The notes beneath the pieces are model-generated. The model did not search any database. It had not been told where the DNA came from and worked only from the letters and a program-made list of their open reading frames with translations. Below are positions 61,615-64,000 of a DNA stretch of 64,000 nt, piece after piece; the stretch's first letter is position 1, and each line of letters opens with the position of its first letter. The stretch is from CAMLJR01 sp964500675 (lineage in GTDB: Bacteria > Pseudomonadota > Gammaproteobacteria > Pseudomonadales > CAMLJR01): positions 806,001 through 870,000 of the forward strand of contig CAZCNY010000001.1 of NCBI GenBank assembly GCA_964500675.1. The letters run 5' to 3'. A program made the translations under genes and the position numbers.

Positions 61615-62496
61615 ATGAATGTGCTAATTGTCGACGACAGCAAAGCCATGCAAAACATTATCACCAAGTCGATGAAAAGTGTCGGCTACGTGAATGATCG
61701 CTACAGCTATGCTTTTGATGGCGAAGCAGCGCTCCAAATTATTCACGGTGAACAACCCGATCTCGTGTTGTGCGATATGCACATGCCGAAAATGACCGGC
61801 CTGGAGTTGCTAAAAACGCTGCGCGGCGAAAAGAACGCGACCAAGATGGTCATCGTCTCCATCGACGACGACCCAAAAACGCTGGCAAGTATTACGGCCA
61901 TGGGTGGCGACGCCTACCTAAAGAAACCCTTCACCTCGGAACAATTGTTCAGCACCGTCAGCAAGCTATTGGGTAAAACGCTGCTAAAAAAATCGAAAAC
62001 CGAACTCGACGTGCGCGCGCTGACACCGGCCAAATCCGTACTCGAACGCGTACTCGGCAGTCTCGCGGCAGCCGACGTGCATTTTGTCGAGAAGCACTTT
62101 AACGATATCGATTTCGATCGCTCGCCATATTACGGCGGCACCTTTCAAAACGAGCAAAATCGTGTCGTTCTGGCGATATTTCTCGACGCACTGGCCGCCA
62201 ATACGATCGCGGCGATCATCAATCAACGACCGCTAACCGAAGCGGTCATTGACAGTCAGAACAAACGCATCGACACCGTTGCCAAACGCGCGCTGCTCGC
62301 CTATCTGGGATTATTTAGCGGCCTCTGCAAGCCATCGCAATCCGGCCACCTGCTCGAAATTCACGCCGAGCAGTATGCGGAAAACGCACACACCCACCTC
62401 AGTCGACATCTGGGGCAATATGCTGAATCCGCATTGGTGTACGCGATTAATTGCGGTCCGTGTCAGGAAGGAAAAATGATTTTGCTCAGCCCCTGA
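61615..62496 (+). CDS. response regulator with an unassigned C-terminal domain
   Basis: A 293-aa protein. The receiver domain (1-~125) has MNVLIVDDSKAMQNIITKSM, phosphoacceptor Asp near residue 54 (LVLCDMHMPKMTG), the switch Ser (VIVSIDDD) and Lys in YLKKPF. The C-terminal half (about 140-293; FVEKHFNDIDFDRSPYYGGT, VVLAIFLDALAANTIAAIIN) shows no DNA-binding motif I know and is mainly helical. In length and position this recalls CheX/CheC-like output modules, but I cannot prove that. ATG 61615 is used; an in-frame TTG at 61600 lies too close to GGAG. No sensor kinase is adjacent. Confidence 0.8.
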   Translation: MNVLIVDDSKAMQNIITKSMKSVGYVNDRYSYAFDGEAALQIIHGEQPDLVLCDMHMPKMTGLELLKTLRGEKNATKMVIVSIDDDPKTLASITAMGGDAYLKKPFTSEQLFSTVSKLLGKTLLKKSKTELDVRALTPAKSVLERVLGSLAAADVHFVEKHFNDIDFDRSPYYGGTFQNEQNRVVLAIFLDALAANTIAAIINQRPLTEAVIDSQNKRIDTVAKRALLAYLGLFSGLCKPSQSGHLLEIHAEQYAENAHTHLSRHLGQYAESALVYAINCGPCQEGKMILLSP

Positions 62497-62509
62497 GCGG
62501 ATCGTCTTC

Positions 62510-63385
62510 TCACAAAAACTCGCGCAATGCCGCGACAAATTGCGCGAGCTGATCGTGGTGCAGCCAATGTCCCGCTTGTTCAAAGGTGAGATCCCGATGG
62601 TTGCGAAAATGCGCTGAACTGCCATCGGTTGCCGGATTCGAAGTCCAGCTTTCGTCGCCCCAGCAAATCAGTGTCGCGGCGGTGATCGCGCGCCAATATT
62701 CGACGAGGTGCACCGCGAAATCCTCGGGCGCGAAGTTGCCCATCTGCGGGTCGTATTTCCAGCCGTAACCGTCGTCATAGCGACGCACGCCATGCGTGGC
62801 GAGATGGCGCGCCTGCTCAGTCGACAAGTGTTTGTTCGCTTGCGCCATGCGCGCGATAGCGTCCTCGATGGAGACAAATCGCTTCGGCTTTTTCGTCGAC
62901 ACTTCACGCGTCTTTTCCAGCCACTCGCGCGTGCGCTGTACCGTTCCGAGTTCATTCCAGCGCGCGATAACCGATGGCGTCGGCCCCATTGCGTCGACCA
63001 GCACCAATTTGCGTACGCGCTCGGGATACAACCCGGCGAATCGCACCGTCGGATTTCCACCGAACGAATGCGCAACGATATCGACTTGTGCGTAGCCGAG
63101 CGCGTCGACCAGCTCGGTGAAATCGACCAAGTGATACGGCGTGAGATACGCGCCATCGGGCGACCATGCGCTGTCGCCATGGCCGCGCAAATCGAGCGCG
63201 ATGATATGCCACTCGCTGCGCAGCTCGCGCGCCACCCAATCCCAGCTGCGCGCATGATCGCGCGTGCCGTGCACCAGCAATAGCGGCGGCGCGCTGGCGT
63301 TACCCCAATCCAGATAATGCAATTGCAATCCCTGCGAGATATAGGTTTTCGAGATCGGTTCGATATCAGCAGACAGATTTTTCAT
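62510..63385 (-). CDS. alpha/beta hydrolase
   Basis: A 291-aa protein of the alpha/beta hydrolase fold. Oxyanion region LLLVHGTRDHARSWD, LRGHGDSAW, nucleophile elbow VAHSFGGNPTV (Ser in A-H-S-F-G), Asp in CWGDESW, and His in QAGHWLHHD. It is similar to epoxide-hydrolase- and esterase-like family members. ATG 63385 gives a normal N-terminus (KNLSADIEPISKTYISQGL); the frame also extends to 63463. Substrate unknown. Confidence 0.85.
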   Translation of the reverse strand: MKNLSADIEPISKTYISQGLQLHYLDWGNASAPPLLLVHGTRDHARSWDWVARELRSEWHIIALDLRGHGDSAWSPDGAYLTPYHLVDFTELVDALGYAQVDIVAHSFGGNPTVRFAGLYPERVRKLVLVDAMGPTPSVIARWNELGTVQRTREWLEKTREVSTKKPKRFVSIEDAIARMAQANKHLSTEQARHLATHGVRRYDDGYGWKYDPQMGNFAPEDFAVHLVEYWRAITAATLICWGDESWTSNPATDGSSAHFRNHRDLTFEQAGHWLHHDQLAQFVAALREFL

Positions 63386-63491
63386 AGCGTCGCACAGCCA
63401 TTTCGATGCATCGGGTTTATTCACTGAATCGATGATTACATATCCGGCGCCAATCGGGAACACGCTAATTATTTTCGTCGGGAATCGCTAT

Positions 63492-64000
63492 CTACCAAAC
63501 CATCGCGTGTTTCGGTAGCACGTAGTGCAGCAGCGCGTAGCCGATCAAACCCGCGCTCGCGATAAACACGAGACCCGCGCTGTTTTTCCAGGCCAAGCGC
63601 AGATCGACGCTCGACGGCAACGCGCTCATCGATACCACGATAATTGCGTAGAGAGAGAGCCAGTGCCGCACGCGCAACAATGGCATCGCGGAAATGCGAT
63701 GCCAATAAAACCACATCGATAGCGGCAATAGCAGCAACGGCGCGAAAGCGATCGCCGCGGTGTTGTACCAACGCGCATTGCCGAGCTGTACCGAGCCGAG
63801 CAGCCAGCCCGCACGGGTACGCGCGGGAATGATCGAGGGAAAACGCGGACGGCCGTTGGTGGCGGCGGCGACGAGAAAATGAGCGATCTCGTGCGCGCAG
63901 GTTCCGGGCAGCACAAAGAGCAGATAAATCGCCGTGACGCGTCGAAGCAATTTCGCGGCGGTGATAATTGCACAGAGAAACAATCCGTCCGCCAGCAGAA
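63492..64000 (-). CDS. membrane protein with HExxH motif, cut by window edge
   Basis: The minus-strand frame is open at the right edge (reads LLADGLFLCAIITAAKLLRR), so the true start lies outside. About 169 residues are seen, with four or five hydrophobic segments. The motif CAHEIAHFLVAA contains H-E-x-x-H as in M50-type intramembrane metalloproteases, but a second metal-ligand motif (N/D-PDG type) is not seen in this part. A short Gly/Arg-rich loop (NGRPRFPSIIPARTRAGW) follows. It could be a peptidase or an unrelated membrane protein. Confidence 0.6.
   Translation of the reverse strand, partial: LLADGLFLCAIITAAKLLRRVTAIYLLFVLPGTCAHEIAHFLVAAATNGRPRFPSIIPARTRAGWLLGSVQLGNARWYNTAAIAFAPLLLLPLSMWFYWHRISAMPLLRVRHWLSLYAIIVVSMSALPSSVDLRLAWKNSAGLVFIASAGLIGYALLHYVLPKHAMVW

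Overview
The window is a 64 kb piece of a gammaproteobacterial chromosome, with GC moderately high by eye. Gene content and order are those of the Pseudomonas / Marinobacter / Cellvibrio-like lineages: dsbD-aroQ-accBC-prmA-dusB-fis-purHD followed by a RetS-like hybrid kinase, then coq7, a Vfr/Crp regulator, trpEGDC, gph-rpe, murU/amgK, lptD-surA-pdxA-rsmA-apaGH, prkA-yeaH-spoVR-cca, folK/folB/tsaD, and the rpsU-yqeY-dnaG-rpoD macromolecular-synthesis block. I cannot name a genus from the sequence alone.

Layout. 1-16.4 kb holds periplasmic redox (DsbD), shikimate, fatty-acid and purine genes, a 905-aa hybrid sensor kinase and ubiquinone hydroxylation (Coq7). 16.5-22.9 kb holds the Crp/Vfr-type regulator converging on a minus-strand rpe-gph-trpEGDC run. 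trpE is preceded by a promoter and a 22-codon leader peptide ending Trp-Arg-Trp, so tryptophan-dependent attenuation is likely. 23-33 kb holds peptidoglycan recycling (murU-amgK) divergent from the outer-membrane/RNA-modification operon lptD-surA-pdxA-rsmA-apaG-apaH. 33.2-39.1 kb is the prkA-yeaH-spoVR stress operon overlapping cca. 39.1-46.0 kb holds tsaD-folB-folK divergent from rpsU-yqeY-dnaG-rpoD.

46.0-53.5 kb is an accessory segment with signs of decay and transfer. It contains a truncated tRNA copy directly upstream of an intact CAT-anticodon tRNA, strong hairpins, two diverged ~110-bp direct repeats that look like insertion-sequence ends and bracket ~4.2 kb, a broken AraC gene, a LysR-controlled cluster (DsbA-like, zinc-site-degenerate metallo-beta-lactamase fold, two NTF2-like proteins), an AT-rich orphan gene, a VPLPA-CTERM protein and the C-terminal stub of a tyrosine integrase. 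53.5-60 kb is a catabolic-looking cluster (LuxR-type regulator, two SDRs, a dihydrodipicolinate-reductase-like oxidoreductase), then YCII and SRPBCC proteins and glutathione-dependent formaldehyde dehydrogenase. 60-64 kb holds a membrane-anchored coiled-coil protein divergent from a response regulator with an unassigned C-terminal domain, an alpha/beta hydrolase and an HExxH membrane protein cut by the window edge.

The most unusual points are the RetS-position sensor kinase with eroded ATP-binding boxes, the trpE leader, the tRNA promoter whose -10 element is the loop of a perfect inverted repeat, and the island-like segment between the tRNA and the integrase stub. I found no CRISPR array, rRNA, complete transposase or clearly new defence system.
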